From NCBI GenBank assembly GCA_900489925.1, contig UEHQ01000004.1, positions 62,001 to 126,000 of the forward strand: a stretch of 64,000 nt of DNA. The letters run 5' to 3'. Every line of letters starts with the position of its first letter. Positions within the stretch are counted from its first letter, which is position 1. Made by a program: the position numbers and the translations under genes. Below the pieces are notes generated by a model. It ran no database searches, had not been told where the DNA came from, and was given only the letters and a program-made list of their open reading frames with translations. Positions 20,185-27,890 of this stretch are shown here, piece by piece. The DNA comes from Hyphomicrobiales bacterium. GTDB taxonomy: Bacteria > Pseudomonadota > Alphaproteobacteria > Rhizobiales > Rhizobiaceae.

Positions 20185-21165
20185 ATGTCGAGAGCTGAGC
20201 AGCACTTGAAGATTTTCGTATCGTCGCTGACGCGTCGTCGGCCAGAGATGCTGAATGCGCTTCTCGGCTCCTGGGCAGGGATGGCTATTCCGGACAACTG
20301 CACGGTGACGTTTCTGATCGTCGAAAACGATACGGAGCAGACCGCCGCTGCGGTTATGGAAGCCAACCGTGGGAACTTTCCGAATTCCAACCTTCTTTAT
20401 GTCCTGGAGACGGAACTCGGCATTCCTTTCGGCAGAAATCGCGCGGCCAAGGAAGCGATCGCCGCAGACGCCGATCTCCTGCTGTTCGTCGACGACGACG
20501 AGGAGGTTGCTGAAGACTGGCTGGTCCGCATGATCGACGGCTACCGCCGCAGCAATGCAGCCCTTCTCGGCGCACCGTTGCGTTCGCGTCCGCCTGAAGC
20601 CAAACTCTCCTACATCCAGCAACGAATGTACGAGAACGTCGAGGCCCGCTACGCCCAGAAGGAGGCGCGCGCGAAGCAGCTCGCGACCCTCAATTCGACC
20701 GATCGTGTCACGATCGTCACCAATAACTGGCTGGCGGAGCTGTCGATCTTCAAGACGCATAACATCTGGTTCGACGAAGCGATGCGCTACACGGGCGGCA
20801 CGGACTCCAAGCTTTACGCCGACGTCCGCCGTGCCGGTCTTGTCACTGGCTGGGTCTCGGATGCATTTGTGTATGAAACGATCCCGCCAGAGCGCCTGAG
20901 CTTCGCCTATCAGTATCGCCGCGCACGAGATCAATCGAACACGCATATCCGGCGGAAAAGCCAGACGCTCGGCCGCCCCGCGATCGTCGGCGTTCTGCCG
21001 GTGCCGCTGAAAGCCGTGATCCTGCTTGGTCAGCTCATCGCCATCCCGTTGACAGGCGGCAAGACCATGCTTGATGCGGCGCGAACAATGGGCTGGATTT
21101 CAGGACGCATCGGCTACGTCGCCGGAACGAAGTCGTCGCTCTACAGCGAAGTGACGGGTAGCTAA
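20185..21165 (+). CDS. Family-2 glycosyltransferase of the LPS cluster
   Basis: A 326-residue GT-A type glycosyltransferase. The nucleotide-sugar site is seen as VENDTEQTAAAV and the metal-binding DXD as LLFVDDDEEV (about residue 100). Near the C-terminus VGVLPVPLKAVILLGQLIAI could associate with membrane. In S. meliloti, the genes between lpsB and lrp are lpsE, lpsD and lpsC, so this is likely one LPS-core transferase of that group; I cannot say which. I chose the ATG at 20185 (MSRAEQHLKIFVSS); a GTG at 20161 is in frame. It is 90 bp after lpsB on the same strand. Confidence 0.85.
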   Translation: MSRAEQHLKIFVSSLTRRRPEMLNALLGSWAGMAIPDNCTVTFLIVENDTEQTAAAVMEANRGNFPNSNLLYVLETELGIPFGRNRAAKEAIAADADLLLFVDDDEEVAEDWLVRMIDGYRRSNAALLGAPLRSRPPEAKLSYIQQRMYENVEARYAQKEARAKQLATLNSTDRVTIVTNNWLAELSIFKTHNIWFDEAMRYTGGTDSKLYADVRRAGLVTGWVSDAFVYETIPPERLSFAYQYRRARDQSNTHIRRKSQTLGRPAIVGVLPVPLKAVILLGQLIAIPLTGGKTMLDAARTMGWISGRIGYVAGTKSSLYSEVTGS

Positions 21166-21262
21166 TACAGATCGGGTCTAGTGCGTGATGGTGGACGGAT
21201 CCCGCCACCATCATCCTGCACCTCAGTACCGCATTGCGCAGGCTTGCCGCCTGCCAACCCAA

Positions 21263-21730
21263 TCACACCTCAACCAGCCCCAGCCGCTTCACCTGACGGA
21301 TGGTCAGCATGGTGCGCACGGTGTCGACGTGCTCGTTTGCGGTGAGCACTTCGATCACGAAGTCCTGGAAGCGCGTCAGGTTTTCCGCGACGCAATGCAG
21401 CAGGAAGTCGCTATCGCCCGAGACCATCCATGCCTGGCGCACCAGCGGCCATTGTGCCGTGGCAGCGGCGAACGCCTTCAGGTTGGCTTCCGACTGGTGC
21501 TTGAGGCCGACCATGCAGAAGGCAACCAGATCGAAGCCGAGCTTCGGGCTGTTCAGCATCGCGTGATAGCCTTCGATGATGCCGGATTCCTCGAGCTTGC
21601 GCACGCGACGCAGGCACGGCGGAGCCGAGATTCCGACCCTGTCGGCGAGCTCGACGTTGGTCATTCGGCCGTCTGCCTGCAGCTCACGCAGGATCTTTAT
21701 GTCGATGGCATCGAGTTCAGCGCGAACCAC
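21263..21730 (-). CDS. lrp: Lrp/AsnC-family regulator
   Basis: A 155-residue leucine-responsive-type regulator. The N-terminal helix-turn-helix lies at about residues 18-50 (GRMTNVELADRVGISAPPCL). The C-terminal RAM ligand-binding domain contains DFLLHCVAENLTRFQDFV. The family binds amino acids and forms octamers. An lrp gene closes the LPS cluster in S. meliloti too. The start appears to be a GTG at 21730, with AAAGAAAGG seven bases upstream; the first codons are VVRAELDAIDIKILRELQ. It converges with the glycosyltransferase gene and is divergent from trxB. Confidence 0.9.
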   Translation of the reverse strand: MVRAELDAIDIKILRELQADGRMTNVELADRVGISAPPCLRRVRKLEESGIIEGYHAMLNSPKLGFDLVAFCMVGLKHQSEANLKAFAAATAQWPLVRQAWMVSGDSDFLLHCVAENLTRFQDFVIEVLTANEHVDTVRTMLTIRQVKRLGLVEV

Positions 21731-21961
21731 GCTTGTGCCTTTCTTTAATTTCCCTGCGCCAGCTTCTATATAAAGCGACGCAATACGCAAGATTGTTTCG
21801 CGCTCGCGTCGGAATCTTGCACAGCAGCCGGGAATGCCTTGTTGGTAACGCAAGGCTGCCCTTGAATAAAAGCATTGGTCGTTCATAAATGGCGAATGGA
21901 TCGCGCTACGGTCGCCTTCGCTTTTGGCCGCCGCATCCTGCCAGTTGAAAGGAATACACAC

Positions 21962-22936
21962 ATGTCCGCCCGCCACACCAAGGTCCTCATCATCGGATCC
22001 GGCCCTGCCGGCTATACCGCTGCCGTCTATGCGGCGCGCGCCATGCTGAAGCCGGTCCTGATTGCCGGGATGGAGCAAGGTGGACAGCTGATGATCACCA
22101 CGGATGTCGAGAACTATCCGGGCTTTGCCGATCCGATCCAGGGCCCGTGGCTGATGGACCAGATGCTGCAGCAGGCCAAGCACGTCGGCGCGGAGATCGT
22201 CAGCGACATCGTCACCGAGGTCGAGATGAACACGCGTCCCTTCGTGGCGCACACCGATAGCGGCCAGGTCTGGACGGCAGATACATTGATCATCGCAACC
22301 GGCGCCAAGGCCAAGTGGCTCGGCATCGAGAGCGAACAGCATTTCCAGGGCTTCGGCGTTTCGGCTTGCGCCACTTGCGATGGCTTCTTCTATCGCAACA
22401 AGGACGTGATCGTCGTCGGCGGCGGCAACAGCGCCGTGGAGGAAGCCCTCTATCTCTCCAACATCGCGAAATCGGTCACCGTGGTGCACCGTCGCGACAG
22501 CTTCCGCTCGGAAAAGATCCTGCAGGAGCGCCTGTTCGCCAAGGAAAACATCAAGGTGCTGTGGAACACGGAAGTCGCCGAAATCACCGGCACGCCCGCC
22601 AAGCCGCCGATGCCGCCGTCCGTCTCGGGCGCCCGCCTGCGCGATACTCGCACCGGTGCGATCAGCGACGTGGCAATCGATGGCGTCTTCGTTGCCATCG
22701 GCCACGCGCCGGCAACGGAGCTCTTCAAGGACAAGCTCAAACTGAAGGACAACGGCTACATCTGGACCGCTCCTGACTCGACGGCAACCAACGTCGAAGG
22801 CGTCTATGCCGCCGGCGACGTGACGGACGACACGTTCCGCCAGGCAGTCACCGCTGCCGGCATGGGGTGCATGGCCGCTCTCGAAGCCGAACGTTATCTG
22901 ACGGGCCACATGCCTGTCGCCGTGGCCGCGGAGTAA
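21962..22936 (+). CDS. trxB: Thioredoxin reductase
   Basis: TrxB is an FAD enzyme that uses NADPH to reduce thioredoxin. The protein is 324 residues, a typical low-molecular-weight form. The FAD site is LIIGSGPAGYTAAVYAARA. The redox disulfide is CATC (Cys136, Cys139) in SACATCDGFFY. The NADPH site is VVGGGNSAVEEALYLS. The closing FAD motif is GVYAAGDVTDDTFRQAVTAAG. The start is the ATG at 21962 (MSARHTKVLI), preceded by GAAAGGAA. It sits 22 bp before lsrB and may be co-transcribed with it; the neighbouring LysR gene is linked to redox control in S. meliloti. Confidence 0.97.
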   Translation: MSARHTKVLIIGSGPAGYTAAVYAARAMLKPVLIAGMEQGGQLMITTDVENYPGFADPIQGPWLMDQMLQQAKHVGAEIVSDIVTEVEMNTRPFVAHTDSGQVWTADTLIIATGAKAKWLGIESEQHFQGFGVSACATCDGFFYRNKDVIVVGGGNSAVEEALYLSNIAKSVTVVHRRDSFRSEKILQERLFAKENIKVLWNTEVAEITGTPAKPPMPPSVSGARLRDTRTGAISDVAIDGVFVAIGHAPATELFKDKLKLKDNGYIWTAPDSTATNVEGVYAAGDVTDDTFRQAVTAAGMGCMAALEAERYLTGHMPVAVAAE

Positions 22937-22958
22937 GATCGGCATGAGGGGTGGGGGA

Positions 22959-23855
22959 ATGCCATTGGACTGGGACAAGCTGCGTATTTTTCACGCAGCT
23001 GCCGAAGCCGGATCGTTCACGCATGCGGCCGACAAGCTGCATCTGTCCCAATCCGCAATCAGCCGGCAGGTCAGCGCGCTGGAGCAGGACGTTGGTACCA
23101 AGCTCTTCCACCGCCATGCGCGCGGCCTGATTCTCACCGAACAGGGTGAACTGCTCTACCGCACGGCGCATGACGTCCTGCTGAAACTCGAAACGGTGAA
23201 GATGCAACTCACCGAAACGACGGAAACGCCGACCGGCAAGCTGCGCGTCACGACGACTGTCGGCCTCGGCCAGGGCTGGCTGACGGACAAGATTCAGGAG
23301 TTCATGCAGCTCTATCCCGATGTCCAGATCCAGCTCATCCTCGACAACGAGGAAGTGGATGTGAACATGCGCTATGCGGATTGCGCCATCCGCCTGCGCC
23401 AGCCGGTTCAATCGGATCTGATCCAGCGCAAGCTGTTCACGGTGCACATGCACGTCTACGCGGCCCCCTCCTATATCAACAGGTACGGCGAGCCGCAGAC
23501 GGTCGAGGATCTCGACAATCACCGCATCATCACCTTCGGCGAACCGGCACCGAACTATCTGCTCGACGTGAACTGGCTGGAGGTCGCCGGTCGCTCCTCC
23601 GACAACAAGCGCATTCCGCATCTGCAGATCAACAGCCAGACCTCGATCAAGCGCGCCTGCCTGCTCGGCATGGGCGTCGCCTGCATGCCCGACTATATCG
23701 TCGGCCGCGATCCGGGCCTGATCCAGCTGCCGATCAACGCCGACGTGCCGTCGTTCGACACCTACTTCTGCTACCCCGATGAAATGAAGAATGCGGCGAA
23801 GCTCAAGGCCTTCCGTGACTTCATCGTCAGCAAGGCGAGAAACTGGAACTTCTAG
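22959..23855 (+). CDS. lsrB: LysR-family regulator LsrB/VtlR
   Basis: A 298-residue LysR regulator that matches LsrB of S. meliloti (VtlR of Brucella and Agrobacterium): LDWDKLRIFHAAAEAGSFTH, then LHLSQSAISRQVSALEQDV in the winged helix. The long effector domain includes cysteines that in LsrB sense oxidation. Known roles are redox and LPS control, and, for VtlR, activation of the abcR sRNAs, which lie directly downstream here. Gene order trxB-lsrB-abcR1-abcR2-arsR is the S. meliloti order. I chose the ATG at 22959, preceded by GGGGTGGGGG; an ATG at 22944 is in frame. Confidence 0.93.
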   Translation: MPLDWDKLRIFHAAAEAGSFTHAADKLHLSQSAISRQVSALEQDVGTKLFHRHARGLILTEQGELLYRTAHDVLLKLETVKMQLTETTETPTGKLRVTTTVGLGQGWLTDKIQEFMQLYPDVQIQLILDNEEVDVNMRYADCAIRLRQPVQSDLIQRKLFTVHMHVYAAPSYINRYGEPQTVEDLDNHRIITFGEPAPNYLLDVNWLEVAGRSSDNKRIPHLQINSQTSIKRACLLGMGVACMPDYIVGRDPGLIQLPINADVPSFDTYFCYPDEMKNAAKLKAFRDFIVSKARNWNF

Positions 23856-23892
23856 TTGTTTCTCGCCTGAAAATGCAAGCTGTGCAACTTAC

Positions 23893-23947
23893 GCATGACT
23901 GGCATGCATAAACGGGGGTTGCCGTTTGCCCATTAAAGCACCATATC
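23893..23947 (+). promoter_or_regulatory. Promoter and likely LsrB/VtlR site of the first AbcR-like sRNA
   Basis: GCAT-N4-GGCATGC at 23893-23907, then ATAAACGGG, is followed by TTGCCG at 23919-23924, a 17-bp spacer and CATATC at 23942-23947. The block lies about 40-60 bp before the start point, where LysR regulators bind. The same block at the same spacing occurs before the second copy. Confidence 0.6.
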
Positions 23948-23953
23948 GCACTC

Positions 23954-24069
23954 AGCTGATGCACACGGTGGCTTTTCCTCCCAGTTCCACCGCATTAGCT
24001 GTTCCCCTCTGGAGGTTTTTACCTTCACACCTATAAGGGCCCCGGCTTTCCGGTGGCCCTCTTTTTTTT
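23954..24069 (+). ncRNA. abcR: AbcR-family sRNA, copy 1
   Basis: First of two tandem small RNA genes, about 116 nt, ending in an intrinsic terminator: AGGGCC at 24036 with GGCCCT at 24055, then eight Ts. AbcR RNAs (alpha-r15 family) act with Hfq to repress mRNAs of ABC transporters, often by pairing near the ribosome-binding site. The single-stranded motif CTGTTCCCCTCTGGAGG (23999-24015) is the conserved anti-Shine-Dalgarno-like part. Position between lsrB and arsR matches S. meliloti. The 5' end is predicted from the promoter, not measured. Which copy is AbcR1 or AbcR2 cannot be assigned. Confidence 0.85.
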
Positions 24070-24108
24070 GCACGCTTTTTCCGCATCGCAACAACGAAAT
24101 GCTGCATT

Positions 24109-24163
24109 GCATAGCAGGCATGCGCAAACAGGCATTGAAATATGCCTGCGAAAGCATCATATC
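24109..24163 (+). promoter_or_regulatory. Promoter and likely LsrB/VtlR site of the second AbcR-like sRNA
   Basis: GCAT-N4-GGCATGC at 24109-24123, then GCAAACAGG, followed by TTGAAA at 24135-24140, a 17-bp spacer and CATATC at 24158-24163. Every element is exactly 216 bp from its partner in the first copy. The -35 is closer to consensus than in copy 1, so basal expression may be higher. Confidence 0.6.
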
Positions 24164-24169
24164 GCACTC

Positions 24170-24287
24170 AGCTGATGCACTTTGGTGGTTCTCTCCCAGT
24201 GCCACCGCGTTAGCTGTTCCCCTCTGGAGGTTTATTGACCTTCATACCTTAAAGGGCCCCGACATTTCGGTGGCCCTCTTTTTTTGC
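24170..24287 (+). ncRNA. abcR: AbcR-family sRNA, copy 2
   Basis: Second tandem copy, about 117 nt. It shares long identical blocks with copy 1: CTCAGCTGATGCAC at its 5' end, TTAGCTGTTCCCCTCTGGAG in the middle, and the terminator stem (AGGGCC at 24253, GGCCCT at 24272, then seven Ts). The differences cluster around 24181-24205 and 24230-24250, where target preference could have diverged. It ends about 110 bp before arsR. The copies probably arose by duplication of a whole promoter-RNA unit. Confidence 0.85.
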
Positions 24288-24398
24288 TTAAAATTTAACC
24301 ACGCAAAAACGCAGCCATCTCACTGTGTCGTGACTTGAATATCGAAAAGTATCAATCCATATATCGAGTAAAGACGATATATGGTTCGATGAAAGACG

Positions 24399-24692
24399 AT
24401 GGACAAAGACGAAATCCTCAAGGCCCTCTCCCACCCGACGCGGCTGGAGATCCTGAACTGGCTGAAGAACCCGCAAGATCATTTCAGCTCGCAGGAACAT
24501 CCGCTCGAGATGGGCGTCTGCGCCAGCCAGTTTGAGCGCTGCGGCCTGTCGCAGTCGACCGTCTCCGCGCACCTGGGCACCCTCAGCCGCGCAGGCCTCG
24601 TTACAACGAGGCGCGTCGGCCAATGGATTTTCTACAAACGCAACGAAGAAACCATTGCTGCCTTCTTGAAGCAGCTCACTCAGGATTTGTGA
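24399..24692 (+). CDS. ArsR-family regulator
   Basis: A 97-residue ArsR-type winged-helix repressor. The DNA-binding helices are in SQSTVSAHLGTLSRAGLVTT, followed by a wing RRVGQWIFYKRNEE. Cys41 and Cys48 (GVCASQFERCGLSQ) may sense metal or oxidation, but the classic ELCVCDL metal box of ArsR is absent. The start is the ATG at 24399. The stop lies two bases before the MFS gene (TGATAATG), so the two form an operon, and this regulator probably controls the exporter. An arsR gene in this place is also known in S. meliloti. Confidence 0.92.
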   Translation: MDKDEILKALSHPTRLEILNWLKNPQDHFSSQEHPLEMGVCASQFERCGLSQSTVSAHLGTLSRAGLVTTRRVGQWIFYKRNEETIAAFLKQLTQDL

Positions 24693-24694
24693 TA

Positions 24695-25861
24695 ATGCCC
24701 CTCGCCCTTCTTGTGCTGGCCTTGAGCTCCTTTGCGATAGGTACGACAGAATTCGTCATCATGGGCCTCCTGCCCGAGGTTGCCGCCGATCTCTCGGTCA
24801 CGATTCCCCAGGCCGGGTGGCTGGTCACCGGCTACGCGCTTGCGGTCGCCATCGGCGCCCCGATCATGGCTGTTTCCACCGCGCACCTGAAACGGCGCAC
24901 CGCGCTGATTGCCTTGATGGCGTTCTTCATTGCCGGCAACCTGCTCTGCGCCCTCTCCCCGAATTACTGGGTATTGATGATCGCGCGCATCGTTACGGCA
25001 CTTTGCCACGGCGCATTCTTCGGGATCGGTTCGGTCGTTGCCGCCAATCTGGTGGCCCCGGACCGCAGGGCTCGTGCCGTCGCGCTGATGTTTACCGGCC
25101 TCACGCTTGCAAACGTCCTCGGTGTGCCGCTTGGCACAGCCATCGGCCAGGCATATGGCTGGCGGTCGACCTTCGCTGTTGTCACCGCGATCGGTATCGT
25201 GACCATTGCTGGTCTGATCGCCATCCTGCCGAGAGATCGCGATGAGGAACAGGGCAACATCTTCCGCGAGATCGCTGCGCTGAAGAACGGGCATCTCTGG
25301 TTGGCACTCTCGACCACGGTCTTCTTTGCCGCGTCGATGTTCGCGCTTTTCACATACATCGCTCCTTTGCTGCGCGACGTTACCGGCCTTTCGCCTGAAG
25401 GCGTTACCTGGACGCTGTTCCTGATCGGCCTCGGCCTGACGATCGGCAATCTCCTGGGCGGCAAGGCCGCGGACTGGAAGCTTGGAGCAACGCTCGCCGG
25501 CATCTTTGCCCTGATCGCCATCACCTCGGTCGCCTTCAGCTTCACCAGCCCCTTCCTTGTTCCAGCTGAGATCACCCTCTTCCTCTGGGCAATGGCAAGC
25601 TTTGCCGCGGTACCGGCGCTTCAGGTTGGCGTCGTGCGCTTCGGCAAGGATGCGCCGAATCTCGTGTCCACGATCAACATCGGCGCCTTCAACACCGGCA
25701 ACGCGCTCGGCGCCTGGGCTGGCGGCCTGGTCATCGACGCAGGTTTCGACCTCACCCGCGTGCCGCTTATCGCCGCGCTGCTGGCGCTGATCGGACTGGT
25801 CGCCACGGCATTCACCTATCTTTCCGCCAAGGGCCGGGCAGTGCCTGCCCTTGCCGAATGA
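24695..25861 (+). CDS. MFS exporter of the AraJ/YdhP type
   Basis: A 388-residue, 12-helix major facilitator protein. The start MPLALLVLALSSFAIGTTEF with FVIMGLLPEVAADLSVTI is the hallmark of the AraJ/YdhP/DHA1 exporters of sugars or drugs. A shortened motif A (APIMAVSTAHLKRRTAL) and a motif C-like helix (LANVLGVPLGTAIGQ) are visible. It is translationally linked to the upstream arsR gene. Its substrate is unknown. The next gene, an old yellow enzyme, starts 28 bp later, so all three genes may be one transcript for electrophile or xenobiotic stress. Confidence 0.92.
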   Translation: MPLALLVLALSSFAIGTTEFVIMGLLPEVAADLSVTIPQAGWLVTGYALAVAIGAPIMAVSTAHLKRRTALIALMAFFIAGNLLCALSPNYWVLMIARIVTALCHGAFFGIGSVVAANLVAPDRRARAVALMFTGLTLANVLGVPLGTAIGQAYGWRSTFAVVTAIGIVTIAGLIAILPRDRDEEQGNIFREIAALKNGHLWLALSTTVFFAASMFALFTYIAPLLRDVTGLSPEGVTWTLFLIGLGLTIGNLLGGKAADWKLGATLAGIFALIAITSVAFSFTSPFLVPAEITLFLWAMASFAAVPALQVGVVRFGKDAPNLVSTINIGAFNTGNALGAWAGGLVIDAGFDLTRVPLIAALLALIGLVATAFTYLSAKGRAVPALAE

Positions 25862-25889
25862 TCCTCCCGTAAACGAAGAAAGGACTCCC

Positions 25890-27011
25890 ATGAGCAAGCT
25901 TTTCGAACCAACACAGGTCGGCGACATCGCCGTCAAGAACCGCATCGTCATGGCTCCGCTGACGCGCAACCGCTCCCCGGGCGCAGTTCCGAACGACCTG
26001 AACGTCGAATACTACCGCCAGCGCGCAACCGCCGGTCTTATCGTCACGGAGGCGAGCGCCATCACGCATCAGGGCCAAGGCTACGCGGACGTCCCCGGGC
26101 TCTATACCAAGGAAGCCCTCGACGGCTGGAAGCGCGTGACGTCGGCCGTGCATGAGGAAGGCGGCAGGATCGTCGTTCAGATGTGGCATGTCGGCCGTAT
26201 CTCGCACACCACGCTGCAGCCGAATGGCGGCAAGCCCGTCTCCTCGACCAACACGGTCGCGAAGTCGAAGACGTACCTCGTCAACCCGGATGGCACCGGC
26301 AGCTTTGCCCCGACCTCCGAGCCGCGTGCGCTGGAAGCCTCGGAACTCGCCGGCATCGTCGAAGATTACCGCAAGGCAGCTCGCGCAGCGATCGAGGCCG
26401 GCTTCGATGGCGTCGAGATCCACGCTGCAAACGGCTACCTGATCGACCAGTTCCTCCGCGACGGCATTAACGATCGCACCGACCAGTACGGCGGCTCGAT
26501 CGAGAACCGCGCTCGCTTCCTGTTCGAGGTTGTCGATGTGATCACCAAGGAAATCGGCGCCCGCCGCACCGGCATCCGCATCTCGCCTGTGACGCCGGCC
26601 AACGACGCCGCGGACTCCAATCCGCAGCCGGTCTTCACATACGTGGTCGAGAAACTGGCCAAGTATGATCTCGCCTACGTACACGTCATCGAAGGCGCAA
26701 CCGGCGGCGACCGTGCCTTCCAGCAGGGCGACAAGCCCTTTGACTACCAGGCACTGCGCGCAGCCTACGAAAAGGCTGGCGGAAAGGCGAGCTGGATGGT
26801 CAACAACGGCTACGACCGCGAACTGGCGATCGATGCGGTTGAGAGCGGACGTGCGGATCTTGTCGCCTTCGGCAAGCCGTTCATCGCCAACCCGGATCTG
26901 GTTCAGCGTCTGAAGAACAACCTTCCCCTCGCCGGCCTCGATCAGGCAACCCTCTACGGAGGCGGCTCGAAGGGTTATGTTGATTATCCCGCATTGGAAG
27001 CGGCCGCCTGA
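25890..27011 (+). CDS. Old yellow enzyme (NemA/NerA-like ene-reductase)
   Basis: A 373-residue FMN oxidoreductase of the old yellow enzyme family. It reduces activated C=C bonds with NADPH; relatives include E. coli NemA and the Agrobacterium glycerol-trinitrate reductase NerA. Features: VMAPLTRNRS near residue 25, the substrate-binding His and Asn in GVEIHAANGYLIDQFL, the YGGSIENRARF motif, and the FMN phosphate-binding region ADLVAFGKPFIANPDLV. The start is the ATG at 25890, with GAAAGGA upstream. Position behind an ArsR-controlled exporter suggests electrophile detoxification. The natural substrate is not known. Confidence 0.95.
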   Translation: MSKLFEPTQVGDIAVKNRIVMAPLTRNRSPGAVPNDLNVEYYRQRATAGLIVTEASAITHQGQGYADVPGLYTKEALDGWKRVTSAVHEEGGRIVVQMWHVGRISHTTLQPNGGKPVSSTNTVAKSKTYLVNPDGTGSFAPTSEPRALEASELAGIVEDYRKAARAAIEAGFDGVEIHAANGYLIDQFLRDGINDRTDQYGGSIENRARFLFEVVDVITKEIGARRTGIRISPVTPANDAADSNPQPVFTYVVEKLAKYDLAYVHVIEGATGGDRAFQQGDKPFDYQALRAAYEKAGGKASWMVNNGYDRELAIDAVESGRADLVAFGKPFIANPDLVQRLKNNLPLAGLDQATLYGGGSKGYVDYPALEAAA

Positions 27012-27030
27012 TCGCAGCGATCCGAACGAC

Positions 27031-27063
27031 GAAATCCCGCCCAACGGCGGGATTTCTTTTTCA
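27031..27063 (+). terminator. Intrinsic terminator of the arsR-MFS-OYE unit
   Basis: A perfect 11-bp stem (27031-27041 with 27046-27056) around CAAC, followed by a run of Ts, 20 bp after the stop codon. This supports the three preceding genes ending here as one transcript. Confidence 0.85.
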
Positions 27064-27086
27064 GACACGCCGGGTAGCATACGGCC

Positions 27087-27890
27087 ATGTTCGAATCTTC
27101 TCTCGCGCGTTGGCAGCTGATCGCGGACGGCGACCCCATCGTTACCCATTGCAGCCATTTGCTGCCCGTGCGCTGGCACGGCAAGCCGGCAATGCTAAAG
27201 ATTGCCCATGACGATGCCGAGCGAGCAGGCGGGGCGCTGATGAAGTGGTGGGATGGTATCGGCGCCGCCAAGGTCTACGCCCATAGCGAGGAAGCCATAT
27301 TGCTTGAGCGCGCCACGGGCAGCCGCTCCCTGCTGGCGATGGCGATGAATGGCGAGGACGATCAGGCAAGCAGGCTTATCTGCCAGACGGCAGCAAAGCT
27401 GCACGCTCCCCGCGCCAAACCACACCCGGCACTCATTCCGCTGCACCATTGGTTCCGAGAGCTTGAGCCGGCCGCGCGGACATATGGCGGCGTCCTCTCG
27501 CATTCGAGCAGGATAGCCACGGCACTTCTTGCCGAGCCTCGTGATCCCATCGCTCTCCATGGCGACATCCACCACAGCAATATTCTCGACTTCGAGGAGC
27601 ATGGCTGGCTGGCGATCGACCCCAAGGGCCTGATCGGTGAGCGCGGCTTCGACTTCGCCAACATCTTCGCCAATCACGACCTGCCGAGCACCAGCCAGCC
27701 CGCTCGAATGGAACGGCAACTCGCGATCGTCACCACAGAGGCCGACCTCGACCCCATGCGCACGCTGCGCTGGATCATCGCCTATGCGGGCCTATCGGCG
27801 GCCTGGTTCCTCGGCGACGGCTCGACAGAAGCGGCCGAAAGCCCGCTGACCGTCGCCCGCATTGCAACAGCCATATTGGAGCGAGGCTAG
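27087..27890 (+). CDS. APH(6)-like aminoglycoside/hydroxyurea kinase
   Basis: A 267-residue small-molecule kinase of the PF04655 family (streptomycin 6-phosphotransferases and hydroxyurea kinases). The catalytic loop is ALHGDIHHSNIL, with Asp and Asn, and the metal-binding segment is AIDPKGLIGERGFDFAN; both are nearly identical to the motifs of StrB-type enzymes. Such genes occur on rhizobial chromosomes without an antibiotic-resistance context, so resistance is a possibility, not a fact. The start is the ATG at 27087. It converges with the epimerase gene and overlaps it by 4 bp. Confidence 0.9.
   Translation: MFESSLARWQLIADGDPIVTHCSHLLPVRWHGKPAMLKIAHDDAERAGGALMKWWDGIGAAKVYAHSEEAILLERATGSRSLLAMAMNGEDDQASRLICQTAAKLHAPRAKPHPALIPLHHWFRELEPAARTYGGVLSHSSRIATALLAEPRDPIALHGDIHHSNILDFEEHGWLAIDPKGLIGERGFDFANIFANHDLPSTSQPARMERQLAIVTTEADLDPMRTLRWIIAYAGLSAAWFLGDGSTEAAESPLTVARIATAILERG

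Noticed and set aside
23893..24290. A CRISPR-like repeat at the tandem sRNA genes
   Set aside because: There are only two copies, each carrying its own promoter and terminator. That is duplicated RNA genes, not a repeat-spacer array.
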